Assembly (NCBI GenBank): GCA_046350295.1
Contig: JAXMAR010000003.1
Span: 124,001-188,000 of the forward strand
Direction of reading: 5' to 3'
DNA: 64,000 nucleotides
DNA from: JAXMAR01 sp046350295
GTDB taxonomy: Bacteria > Planctomycetota > Planctomycetia > Gemmatales > Gemmataceae
Below, in pieces: positions 52,360-59,696 of this stretch; the stretch's first letter is position 1, and every line of letters starts with the position of its first letter. The notes beneath the pieces were generated by a model. It saw nothing but the letters and a program-made list of their open reading frames with translations. It made no database searches and was not told the DNA's origin. A program made the position numbers and the translations under genes.

Positions 52360-52605
52360 ATGACCACGATAACGCTCCCTCCGGACTTGGAGGGCCGATT
52401 GGCTGACGAGGCCCACCGCCGCGGCACGACTCCCGAGTTGCTGGCGCTTGATGGGTTGCGCCGACTCTTCGCCCCGGCCCTGACCGCCAATGGCGCACCC
52501 GAACGCGCCACCCTCTTCGACTTCCTGGCCGGTTACATCGGCACGGTCGAAGGAGAGGTCGAACCCTACTCGGAAGAGTGTGGGCGGCGGTTCGCTGGTC
52601 AATAA
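52360..52605 (+). CDS. Orphan antitoxin-like small protein
   Basis: 81 residues starting MTTITLPPDLEGRLADEAHR, the ribbon-helix-helix-type strand plus helix found in many antitoxins, followed by RGTTPELLALDGLRRLF and a linear tail. No toxin gene follows: the next frame downstream belongs to a convergent gene. It may be an orphan antitoxin or a small regulator. Confidence 0.6.
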   Translation: MTTITLPPDLEGRLADEAHRRGTTPELLALDGLRRLFAPALTANGAPERATLFDFLAGYIGTVEGEVEPYSEECGRRFAGQ

Positions 52606-52654
52606 CCCCAGGAAAGTCCCTTCAGCCGTTGATGTCGCTCATTCTCGCACTAAA

Positions 52655-53452
52655 TTAGCGACGCTCGGCCGTCAACTTCTCCGCGTTTTGCAGCACCACG
52701 TACTGCTTGCGGAACTCGTATCCCGCCGCGGGCCAAGTCCTCGCGTAGCCGCGCAACGCCTCCTTGCCCGGCTCGTATTCCTCGCCGTTGACGCGGCAAT
52801 CGGCCTGGGGCGCCCCTTGCTCGTCCCGCCCGGCGAACAGGCGCAGGCCGAAGAAGCCGTCCCCCGTGATGAACTGCTCGAAGGTCTGGAAAGAGTTGGT
52901 CAGGAGGCAACAGGGGCAGAAGGGGTGTTCCTCGTTCGCGGCGATCTTGGGCGGCTTCGACATGAAATGGGCGACCGGTCCGAGGATGGCACGGCGAATC
53001 CGGGCCGGCCGCTCCTCCGTTTCGGGGAACGACATCTCCATGAAGGTGCAGTTCGAGGGTTTGGCCTCGAGCGCGGCGAGAAGCGTGACGAGGTCGCCGA
53101 GCGCCCAGCCGTCGAAGCCGTTGCGCAGCGCTTCATCGACGCGGGCGCCGGCGGAATGCTGGTACTCGAAGATGCCCTCGGCGCACAGTGAGGGATGGTT
53201 GACCTGCATCGTCGTGACGGTGTGGACGCCGCCGTCGGGCAGGCCCTGAATGTCGGCGACCTGGGGAAGGAAAAGGAAGCCGCTGGGATGCTCGAGCCAG
53301 GATTCGCGCCGCCGGACGGAGTGGCCGCGCTGCCCGAGGACGTCGGCCGCTAGCTTGGTAAGGTCGAACTGGAGGGGAGCGCGAGAGCCGGCGGGGGTGA
53401 AGTTGAACTGGGTAGCGACGCCCGGATTGGCCGGATGGCGCTCAGGCAACAT
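52655..53452 (-). CDS. Hypothetical protein, possibly DUF6348-like, 265 residues
   Basis: Soluble, no signal peptide. Conspicuous features are HPFCPCCLLTNSFQTFEQFI (a CPCC cluster) and a long N-terminal beta-rich part (FLFLPQVADIQGLPDGGVHT). The overall impression is of the DUF6348 group, but the resemblance is from memory and not secure. Convergent with the antitoxin-like gene. Confidence 0.6.
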   Translation of the reverse strand: MLPERHPANPGVATQFNFTPAGSRAPLQFDLTKLAADVLGQRGHSVRRRESWLEHPSGFLFLPQVADIQGLPDGGVHTVTTMQVNHPSLCAEGIFEYQHSAGARVDEALRNGFDGWALGDLVTLLAALEAKPSNCTFMEMSFPETEERPARIRRAILGPVAHFMSKPPKIAANEEHPFCPCCLLTNSFQTFEQFITGDGFFGLRLFAGRDEQGAPQADCRVNGEEYEPGKEALRGYARTWPAAGYEFRKQYVVLQNAEKLTAERR

Positions 53453-54165
53453 CGTGGCGCCTCCTGTCGGGTACGATGAAGGAGATCGGTTTTAACAGCT
53501 CTATTTTGAGGGGACGGACTTGGGGAGCAAGGGAAAAATGAATGAAGAGCTGAAGAGGAGCGCAAAAAAAAGAGCCGTTCCGACCCGGTAGCCACCTCTC
53601 CCATGACTAGTCGAGCCGGACGGCTGATTGGGACACTCAAGAGCAAATTCAGGGCCAAATTGTGCGTCGCATTGGGTTTGACAGTGATTGTGTGCCGCAA
53701 GTTATTTTGGGAAAAGGGGAAATGATAAAACGTTCGAGGCGGTTTCGATGGAGATTGTCATGGATTGCCCGGCTGAGGCCGCCATTGCTCGAAGCAGCCG
53801 ATGCCTAGCCGAAGGGCAGGGAGCCCCCTCGTGAAGGTTTGCTGTTGGAAAGCGGGAATCAAGTCGCGCACTCCAAAGTGGGGCGGAAATTGCTCAGATG
53901 GGGGGCCCTGGCTTCCGATGAGAAATTGACGGGCGCCTTGTCCCGGCCTAGGATGCAATGAGCCTTTTCGAGACCCGGCTTATGAGACGCTCTTCTCTTC
54001 GCTGTATCTGTTCTCCGGCGATCGCCGGCTGAGCGTCCGACTCTCCCGGGATCGCCTGACCTCCTTCCTGCATCTAAGACCACGCTCCGAGTTTCCGGTT
54101 CCTCCGGGGGCTTACGCCGCCCGGCTCGCCGATGCGCCTTCGATCACGACTTACCCGGGAATACC
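53453..54165. other. Long intergenic region upstream of cysE
   Basis: 713 bases without a convincing gene. TTGACA at 53678-53683 has a poor -10. The promoter at 53926-53954 is good and leaves a leader of about 205 bases before cysE. No known riboswitch pattern was recognised. Confidence 0.5.
53926..53954 (+). promoter_or_regulatory. Sigma-70-type promoter of cysE
   Basis: TTGACG (53926-53931), 17-base spacer, TAGGAT (53949-53954); expected start about 53961. Confidence 0.5.
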
Positions 54166-55104
54166 ATGGCCACCGACATCCGCTTGAAGGAAACGCTGCC
54201 CGAGGTCACCGAAGCGATCGTCGCTACCTACACCGAGTGCCGGCACATCAACCACCTGGGGCACCGGCCGCTCCCCTCCAAGGAGGCGGTCGCCGAGATG
54301 GTCGACGACCTGCTCGATCTGCTCTACCCCGGCTTCGTGCGGCGGCAGAACCTGCACCTGGGGAACATGGAGTACCACGTCGGCGACCTCGTCGACCGGC
54401 TGCACGACAAGATGACGCAGCAGGTCATGCGGGCGATGCGGCACGAGGACGAGGGGCAGGCCGCCTTCGACTTCGAAGCGCTGGCCCAGGAGAAGACGGT
54501 CGAGTTCCTGCGCCGGCTGCCCGACGTGCGCCGGCTGCTCGAAGATGACGTCGAATCCGCCTTCCTCGGCGACCCGGCAGCCAAGAGCCACCACGAGATC
54601 ATCTTCTGCTATCCGGGCCTCGAAGCCGTCACGGTCTATCGCCTCGCCCACGAACTGCTGCTTTTGGGCGTGCCGCTCATCCCGCGCATCATGACCGAAC
54701 TGGCCCACTCTCGCACCGGCATCGACATCCATCCCGGGGCCCGCATCGGACCGGGCTTCTTCATCGACCACGGCACCGGCGTCGTCATCGGCGAGACGTG
54801 CGACATTGGCCGCAACGTCAAGCTCTACCAGGGCGTGACGCTCGGCGCGCTGTCGTTCCCGCGCGACGCCGCGGGCAACATCATCCGCGGCATGAAGCGG
54901 CATCCGACGTTGGAGGACGACGTCGTCGTTTATGCCAACGCCACCATCCTCGGCGGCGACACGACGATCGGGCATCATTCGGTGATCGGCTCGAGCGTGT
55001 GGCTGACGCAGAGCGTGGACCCGTACACGGTGGTCTCGATGGAGAAGCCGCAGCTCCGGATCAAGAGCGATAGCCGGACGTCGGCGTGGGTGTATCAGAT
55101 TTAG
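54166..55104 (+). CDS. cysE: Serine O-acetyltransferase
   Basis: Acetylates serine from acetyl-CoA, giving the substrate of CysK (5425). 312 residues. The N-terminal helical domain (1-165) includes CYPGLEAVTVYRLAHELLLL. The left-handed beta-helix hexapeptide region begins about 184 with TGIDIHPGARIGPGFFIDHG (the family's active-site His is in DHGTG), then VVIGETCDIGRNVKLYQGVT and ILGGDTTIGHHSVIGSSVWL. The long N-terminus is of the EpsC/bacterial-plant-like type. A leader of about 205 bases precedes it. Confidence 0.93.
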   Translation: MATDIRLKETLPEVTEAIVATYTECRHINHLGHRPLPSKEAVAEMVDDLLDLLYPGFVRRQNLHLGNMEYHVGDLVDRLHDKMTQQVMRAMRHEDEGQAAFDFEALAQEKTVEFLRRLPDVRRLLEDDVESAFLGDPAAKSHHEIIFCYPGLEAVTVYRLAHELLLLGVPLIPRIMTELAHSRTGIDIHPGARIGPGFFIDHGTGVVIGETCDIGRNVKLYQGVTLGALSFPRDAAGNIIRGMKRHPTLEDDVVVYANATILGGDTTIGHHSVIGSSVWLTQSVDPYTVVSMEKPQLRIKSDSRTSAWVYQI

Positions 55105-55426
55105 TGAGTGGTGAGTGGTGAGTGTGGGAGGTCGAGGCGGTCGAGGCTCCTGCTGGCATAAGCCTCGCCCTCTTGCGCGCTAGCAAGTCTGCGCGCCCTA
55201 TCCGGCCATGACAACACCGCGGCCGGCCGCCGTCAAGCTCCGTCCGCGCCACCCTCCCTTTGCACGGCAAGCGCGCACCACCCACGCCCACGCCTATTCC
55301 GGACGTGCCTCGCCCTCTCATCAAACCCCGGCGCCACCCAAAAGTCGCGCCGCAAAGCCGCGCGAAGCGCCCTTCAGCCCCCCGGCGGCTCGCCCAACCG
55401 AGACCGCGAGGCGCCAAAGAGGCCGT
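55105..55426. other. Intergenic region after cysE
   Basis: 322 bases. It starts with three direct repeats of GTGAGTG (about 55105-55125), otherwise GC-rich with no gene, hairpin or promoter that can be supported. Confidence 0.45.
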
Positions 55427-56065
55427 TCACCGTTTACCCGCTTTGCGCCGCGCCTTCTTCCCCTTCTTCGCCGGCGCCGCGGCGCCGCCGCTCAGCACCG
55501 TCCGCAGCTTCTCCGGCGACGAGAACACGTCCGTCGATCCCGATCGCAGCACCTCCCCCATCAACGCCGCCTTCCCCGCCGACGCCGCCGGCCGCAGCAT
55601 CCGCACGATATCGAGCGCGAACTCCGGCTCCAGCGACTTCATGATCGGCCTCATCTCCTCCTCCATCCGCTGCTCGTGGCGGTATCCCTCCCACTCGTCC
55701 ATGTTCACCCGGTCCGGCTCCACCCCCTTCGGCAACACGTAAGTGAACAGCAACCGCGCCGCCGCCACGTTGCCCTCCAGCCCAAGCTGCACCAGCTTCT
55801 TCCCGATCGCCACGATCTCCTCCTCCGGCGCCGCGTCCAGCAGCGCCCATTTCAACCGCGCCACCCGCCGGTTGTAAGGGTTCCCCGTCTTCAAGCCCAC
55901 GCCCGCAGGCGAGTCTTCGAGCCTGCGGGGTCCAGCCGCCGCCCCCTCCGCGCACGCCGCGTCTTGCCGAGGCGCATCCACCGCCGGCGCCACCGTCTCC
56001 GCGTGCAGCACGCCGTTTCCCGTCCCGTTCAGCAGCGAATCCAGCGAGAATCGTGACATGTCCAT
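55427..56065 (-). CDS. Hypothetical protein with DUF5681-like helical core
   Basis: 212 residues from the ATG at 56065 (GGGAG six bases upstream). A disordered N-terminus is followed by TGNPYNRRVARLKWALLDAA, then IGKKLVQLGLEGNVAAARLL and FTYVLPKGVEP, a pattern I associate with planctomycete hypothetical proteins related to DUF5681. The C-terminus is Lys/Arg-rich. Role unknown; DUF5681 relatives lie in phage-like or mobile contexts, but nothing mobile is next to it here. Confidence 0.6.
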   Translation of the reverse strand: MDMSRFSLDSLLNGTGNGVLHAETVAPAVDAPRQDAACAEGAAAGPRRLEDSPAGVGLKTGNPYNRRVARLKWALLDAAPEEEIVAIGKKLVQLGLEGNVAAARLLFTYVLPKGVEPDRVNMDEWEGYRHEQRMEEEMRPIMKSLEPEFALDIVRMLRPAASAGKAALMGEVLRSGSTDVFSSPEKLRTVLSGGAAAPAKKGKKARRKAGKR

Positions 56066-56415
56066 CACCGTCTCCCAAAGAACGCGCGCAGAAGTGAAAG
56101 CATTGCCGGCGGCCGCGCGCGCAACCCCGGCGCTCGGAGGGATCGACCTACCTCCACCGTAACCCAGCGCCGCACAAATCGGTAGCTACGTTGTCGCCGC
56201 GGACCTGGGGCAAGAGAGCCGCGAACGGCGCCGGTCACGCAGCCCGCGAACTGCCGGCTGCGTTACGCTCGTCCCGCGAAGGCGGGGCAGCCGATGGGCA
56301 CAACCGGCCTCTTCCTGTGCGGTTTCACGTCACGGCTCGCGTTGCCGACCCGTGAACGCCGGGCGTTTCGGCAATCTGGAGGACGCGGCGCCGCAGGCTG
56401 GGGGGCTTCCGCCCG

Positions 56416-56430
56416 TGGCACGCTTCTTGC
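56416..56430 (+). promoter_or_regulatory. Sigma-54-type promoter
   Basis: TGGCACG-CTTC-TTGC matches the -24/-12 consensus TGGCACG-N4-TTGC at every fixed position, with the GG and GC the required distance apart. Expected start about 56442, the base before a perfect hairpin. It serves the secreted protein starting at 56484. A bound activator is required in this class; none is next to it. Confidence 0.7.
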
Positions 56431-56442
56431 CAAGTGTGGATG

Positions 56443-56463
56443 GCGTCCGTCGGAGACGGACGC
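56443..56463 (+). promoter_or_regulatory. Hairpin at the predicted 5' end of the sigma-54 transcript
   Basis: GCGTCCGTC / GACGGACGC, nine perfect pairs with a GGA loop. It begins one base after the predicted start and ends six bases before AAAGGAGG (56470-56477), the ribosome site of the gene at 56484. It could stabilise the mRNA or regulate translation. Confidence 0.6.
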
Positions 56464-56483
56464 CTATCGAAAGGAGGCGAGCC

Positions 56484-57092
56484 ATGTCGCTAGCCTTTAC
56501 GCAAGTCACCAGGTGGAGCCGATTCCCGGCAATCCTCGCCGTCGTGCTGGCCGGCCGCCCCGGCCTCGCGCCCGCGCAAACGCCGCACATCGGCGACATT
56601 CAGGTCTTGCCGGTCATCAATGTGTCCTTGCAGGTCGGCGGGGCCGGCAAGGAAACGAAGCGGACGACCTACTCGCCGCCGCCCGGCTGGTACATCCGCA
56701 GCCACCAGGTGATGTGCCTCCAGCGCTACGGGACCTCGTCCTACGCGGTCAGCACGGTCCCCGCCGGCTGGGCCTGGAGCTCCGAAGAGCAATTCAAGGA
56801 GATGCACGAAGGACTGATGGACGTGGCCGCCAAGGCGCACGACGTGGCCGCGCAGCTCAAGGTCAACATGAAAAGGGACGACGCGGTCTTCGACCTGCTC
56901 CGGGCCACCTCCGGCAAACACGCCCTGGTTCTCGAAACGAGCGTCACGGGCGAGGGCCTGTTCCGCGGCGGCAGCGGCATTCAACTGCGGGTGTTCGCCG
57001 AGATGGTCTACATCGGCCCCTGCCTGCGCGCTTCGCTGGGAGGCCCGGTGGCGATCGAACAACCCGTGCGGCAAGTCGGTGGGGTGAAGTGA
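56484..57092 (+). CDS. Secreted hypothetical protein under a sigma-54-type promoter
   Basis: 202 residues from the ATG at 56484, set by AAAGGAGG at 56470-56477. The signal peptide (basic VTRWSRF, hydrophobic PAILAVVLAG, cleavage near APAQ at 29-32) is followed by a beta-rich mature part (IQVLPVINVSLQVGG, WYIRSHQVMCLQRYGTSSYA, ALVLETSVTGEGLFRGGSGI). No known family. Control by sigma-54 suggests induction by a specific signal. The caspase-like gene lies convergently next to it. Confidence 0.65.
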   Translation: MSLAFTQVTRWSRFPAILAVVLAGRPGLAPAQTPHIGDIQVLPVINVSLQVGGAGKETKRTTYSPPPGWYIRSHQVMCLQRYGTSSYAVSTVPAGWAWSSEEQFKEMHEGLMDVAAKAHDVAAQLKVNMKRDDAVFDLLRATSGKHALVLETSVTGEGLFRGGSGIQLRVFAEMVYIGPCLRASLGGPVAIEQPVRQVGGVK

Positions 57093-57233
57093 ATGTGGAG
57101 GAGGTATCGGCGGCGGAGGCGCCCCCGGGCCGGGGTCTTAGAGGAGGGGCGGCTACCACGCAGGCTCAGAGCTCGCCTGCGGAGCTTTGGCGCCTCAATC
57201 CTTCGCCGCGCGCCCAGTTTCCATCCCCAGCGG

Positions 57234-59498
57234 TCATGCTCTCGCGGCTCGGCCAGGATGGCCCACGGCGTGTCCTTGTAATCCTTGGCTTTCCCAGGTC
57301 TTGGGCATCTTCTTGTTGAGCGCTATCTCGTTCTCCGAGGTGGAGAAGCTCCGCGCTTGAGGCGACGCGCCCAGCCGGTGGCGCCCTCCAGCGCCGGGAC
57401 GCGGTCGGCCCCGGATGCCCGCGAGGAGATAGTTATACTCGTTGAGGTAGATGCGCTTGGCGGCTATCATGGCGCGGGCGTAATCGAAATTGGCCAGCCA
57501 GCGCTTCGAGGTCTCCTTGTCGCGCTCGTTGTCATGCACCTCCTCCATCTTCGCCATCAGCGCCTTGAGCTTGAAATCGAGCAGGCCCGGCACGTCCTTT
57601 TGCAGCGCCTCGATCTGCTTCTTGAGCGCGTCGGTCACCGGGCCCGGCTGATAGTCCTTGATCGGGAACGTCGCGCATTCCTTGAGCAGGTCGATCGCTT
57701 CGAAGTACGCGGCCCGCAGGGGGTACTTGTCCTTGGCCGCCAGCACCGTCTTTTCGACCTCCTTGAGCGACTCGCCGTCATAGGCCTTGATTTTCTCGGT
57801 GACGAACGGGAACAGCGACGACGCCGCGACCGGCGGCCGCTTGCCGCGGATGGGGCCGAGCAGGTTGAGGTCGTCGACCACGCTGCGGACGATCTTGCGC
57901 AGCGCCGGGTCGCCGCTGCCCGCCTCCTTGAACTCGATCTCGGCGGCGAGGGCCTCCTTCTTGTCGTACGCCTTGCCGTCCAGCTCCTTGCCGAGCATCA
58001 GCGACACCTGCTCGAGCTTCGCCTTGTCGCCGCTCAGGCGATCCTTCATGATCTTGTTGACCAGCGGCAACAGCTCGACGATCGGGACCGCTTCCTCGGG
58101 CTGGGCGATGCCGACCTTCACCTCCTTGGTGGCGTCGTTGAACGCTTGCAAGAAGAGGCTGCCGTTCTCCAGCTCGAGCGACTGCTGATCCTTGCTGCAC
58201 GAGGCCCAGACCTGGATGCCGTCGGGGGCGGCGGACAGCTTGTTGATGAAGGCCTCCGTCATGGCGCCGGTGCCGTCGATCTCCTCGCCGCGCGCGGGCG
58301 GGAAGCGGAAGACGTCGAGCATGACGATCTTCTGCCTGGCTTTCGAGGCCTTGATCTGGTCGAAGACCCACGAAACCTTGATGAGCGACGAGGCGTCCTT
58401 GCGCATGGCGTCGGCGGGGACGAGGTAGGCTTCGCCGTCGATCTCCATGCCGTGGCCCGTGAAGAGCAGGAGGATGCGGTCCTGTTCGCGCGAGGTCGTG
58501 GCGAAGTCGGTGATGGCGGCCTCGATGACGGTCTTGGTGGTCGGATGGCTCCCCGGCCGTTTGCCGTCCGCCAGCTCGAAGACCTGGCTGGGCGGAAAGT
58601 TCATGGGAGGCAGGGTGAGGCGGCGGGCGACCGCCCCGGTGCTGCCGCCGGGGCGCTTGCCGTCCTTGTCCTGCCCGTAATAGAGCGGGTTGAACAGAAG
58701 GTAGTTGCTGACGTTGATCAGCAGGGCGCGGCGCGGAAACTCGCCGCTGCCCCCCTTGACGACGACAGGCGGATCCTTCTTCTTCGGTGGCGGATCGTCG
58801 ACCTTCTCCTTCTCCGGCGGATCTTCCACCTTCTTGGGCGGATCCCGATCCTTCACCGGCGCCTTGCCCTCTTTGCTGATGACCGTCTTGTCCGTCGGCG
58901 AAGGGGGAGCGCTCTTGTCGGTCGGGCCCTTCCCTCCTTTCTTGTCTTTCCGCTCGCTCTTGTCCGTCGTCGCCTCGGTTCCGTCCTTCCGCTCCTTGTC
59001 CGTATCCTTCTTGTCCTTCGACGCCACCTTTTCCTTGGCTTCCGGCTTGCCCTGGAACAGGTTGCTGATCTCCGGCCAGGCGAGGATGCCGAGGACCGCC
59101 GCCACCGCGAGCACGCCGCCCCAAAGCAGGAGCGCCGGCAGCCATCTTCCCTTGGCGCGCGGCGCCTTGGACCGGCCCGGCGGAATGAACGACAACGCGT
59201 CGGCCCCGGCAGGCGCCGCCGGCGGCCCGCCCGCGGGCGCCGCAACGGACACGGGAGGCGCCGGAGGCCGCGCGGCGGGAGGCGGCAACGGCGACGCCGC
59301 CAACCGTCCGGGCGGAGGCAACGGCGTCGCTTTCAACGACGCCGGCACGGGCGGCGGGGGCGCGGCGGCCGGTCCTCTGGTAAGCGTCTGAAAGGTGCGC
59401 TTGCAGAACGTGCAGCGCATCACCTGGTTGAGCCACGCGGCCGGGACGCGCAAGATGCGCCGGCAGTGGGGGCAGCGGGCTTGAACCACCTGGTTCAT
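57234..59498 (-). CDS. Zinc-ribbon, membrane-anchored caspase-like (pseudo-C14) protein
   Basis: 754 residues. N-terminal zinc ribbon (C9, C12, C29, C32), Pro/Ala-rich linker (about 43-110), membrane segment at about 118-140, Lys/Asp/Glu-rich linker (about 151-245), and a caspase-like domain from about 256: RRALLINVSNYLLFN, the catalytic-type histidine H349 in LLLFTGHGMEIDG, then IVMLDVFRFPPARG, where F397 replaces the cysteine that the family has in LDVCRF. The C-terminal tail is disturbed by at least three frameshifts between 57270 and 57420; a family-like ending (DYKDTPWAILAERES) is found in another frame with a stop at 57166-57168. Confidence 0.82.
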   Translation of the reverse strand: MNQVVQARCPHCRRILRVPAAWLNQVMRCTFCKRTFQTLTRGPAAAPPPPVPASLKATPLPPPGRLAASPLPPPAARPPAPPVSVAAPAGGPPAAPAGADALSFIPPGRSKAPRAKGRWLPALLLWGGVLAVAAVLGILAWPEISNLFQGKPEAKEKVASKDKKDTDKERKDGTEATTDKSERKDKKGGKGPTDKSAPPSPTDKTVISKEGKAPVKDRDPPKKVEDPPEKEKVDDPPPKKKDPPVVVKGGSGEFPRRALLINVSNYLLFNPLYYGQDKDGKRPGGSTGAVARRLTLPPMNFPPSQVFELADGKRPGSHPTTKTVIEAAITDFATTSREQDRILLLFTGHGMEIDGEAYLVPADAMRKDASSLIKVSWVFDQIKASKARQKIVMLDVFRFPPARGEEIDGTGAMTEAFINKLSAAPDGIQVWASCSKDQQSLELENGSLFLQAFNDATKEVKVGIAQPEEAVPIVELLPLVNKIMKDRLSGDKAKLEQVSLMLGKELDGKAYDKKEALAAEIEFKEAGSGDPALRKIVRSVVDDLNLLGPIRGKRPPVAASSLFPFVTEKIKAYDGESLKEVEKTVLAAKDKYPLRAAYFEAIDLLKECATFPIKDYQPGPVTDALKKQIEALQKDVPGLLDFKLKALMAKMEEVHDNERDKETSKRWLANFDYARAMIAAKRIYLNEYNYLLAGIRGRPRPGAGGRHRLGASPQARSFSTSENEIALNKKMPKTWESQGLQGHAVGHPGRAARA

Positions 59499-59696
59499 TG
59501 CGGTGGACCTTGGGAGGGTTCTGGGCTCGGGCGGGCGAACCGGCGGTACGCCATCGGCTTAGACGTAATCTTACGGCACGTTGTTCCGCGATGAAAGCAG
59601 AATCGAAAGCGGTGGACGCCCGGCCAGCCGAACCTGTCTTGAACCGCGACGCCCAACGCTTATCCTGTCATCATCGCATTCCACGGGCGTCGACCC

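Larger units (their letters stand above)
56066..56483. other. Divergent intergenic region with sigma-54-type control
   Basis: 418 bases between the minus-strand DUF5681-like gene and the plus-strand secreted protein. The right end holds the -24/-12 promoter and the 5' hairpin; the rest has no feature I can support. Confidence 0.55.

Noticed and set aside
57285..59594. Plus-strand frame of about 770 codons opposite the caspase-like gene
   Set aside because: Repetitive Leu/Arg/Asp shadow of the Lys/Asp-rich linker and kin.
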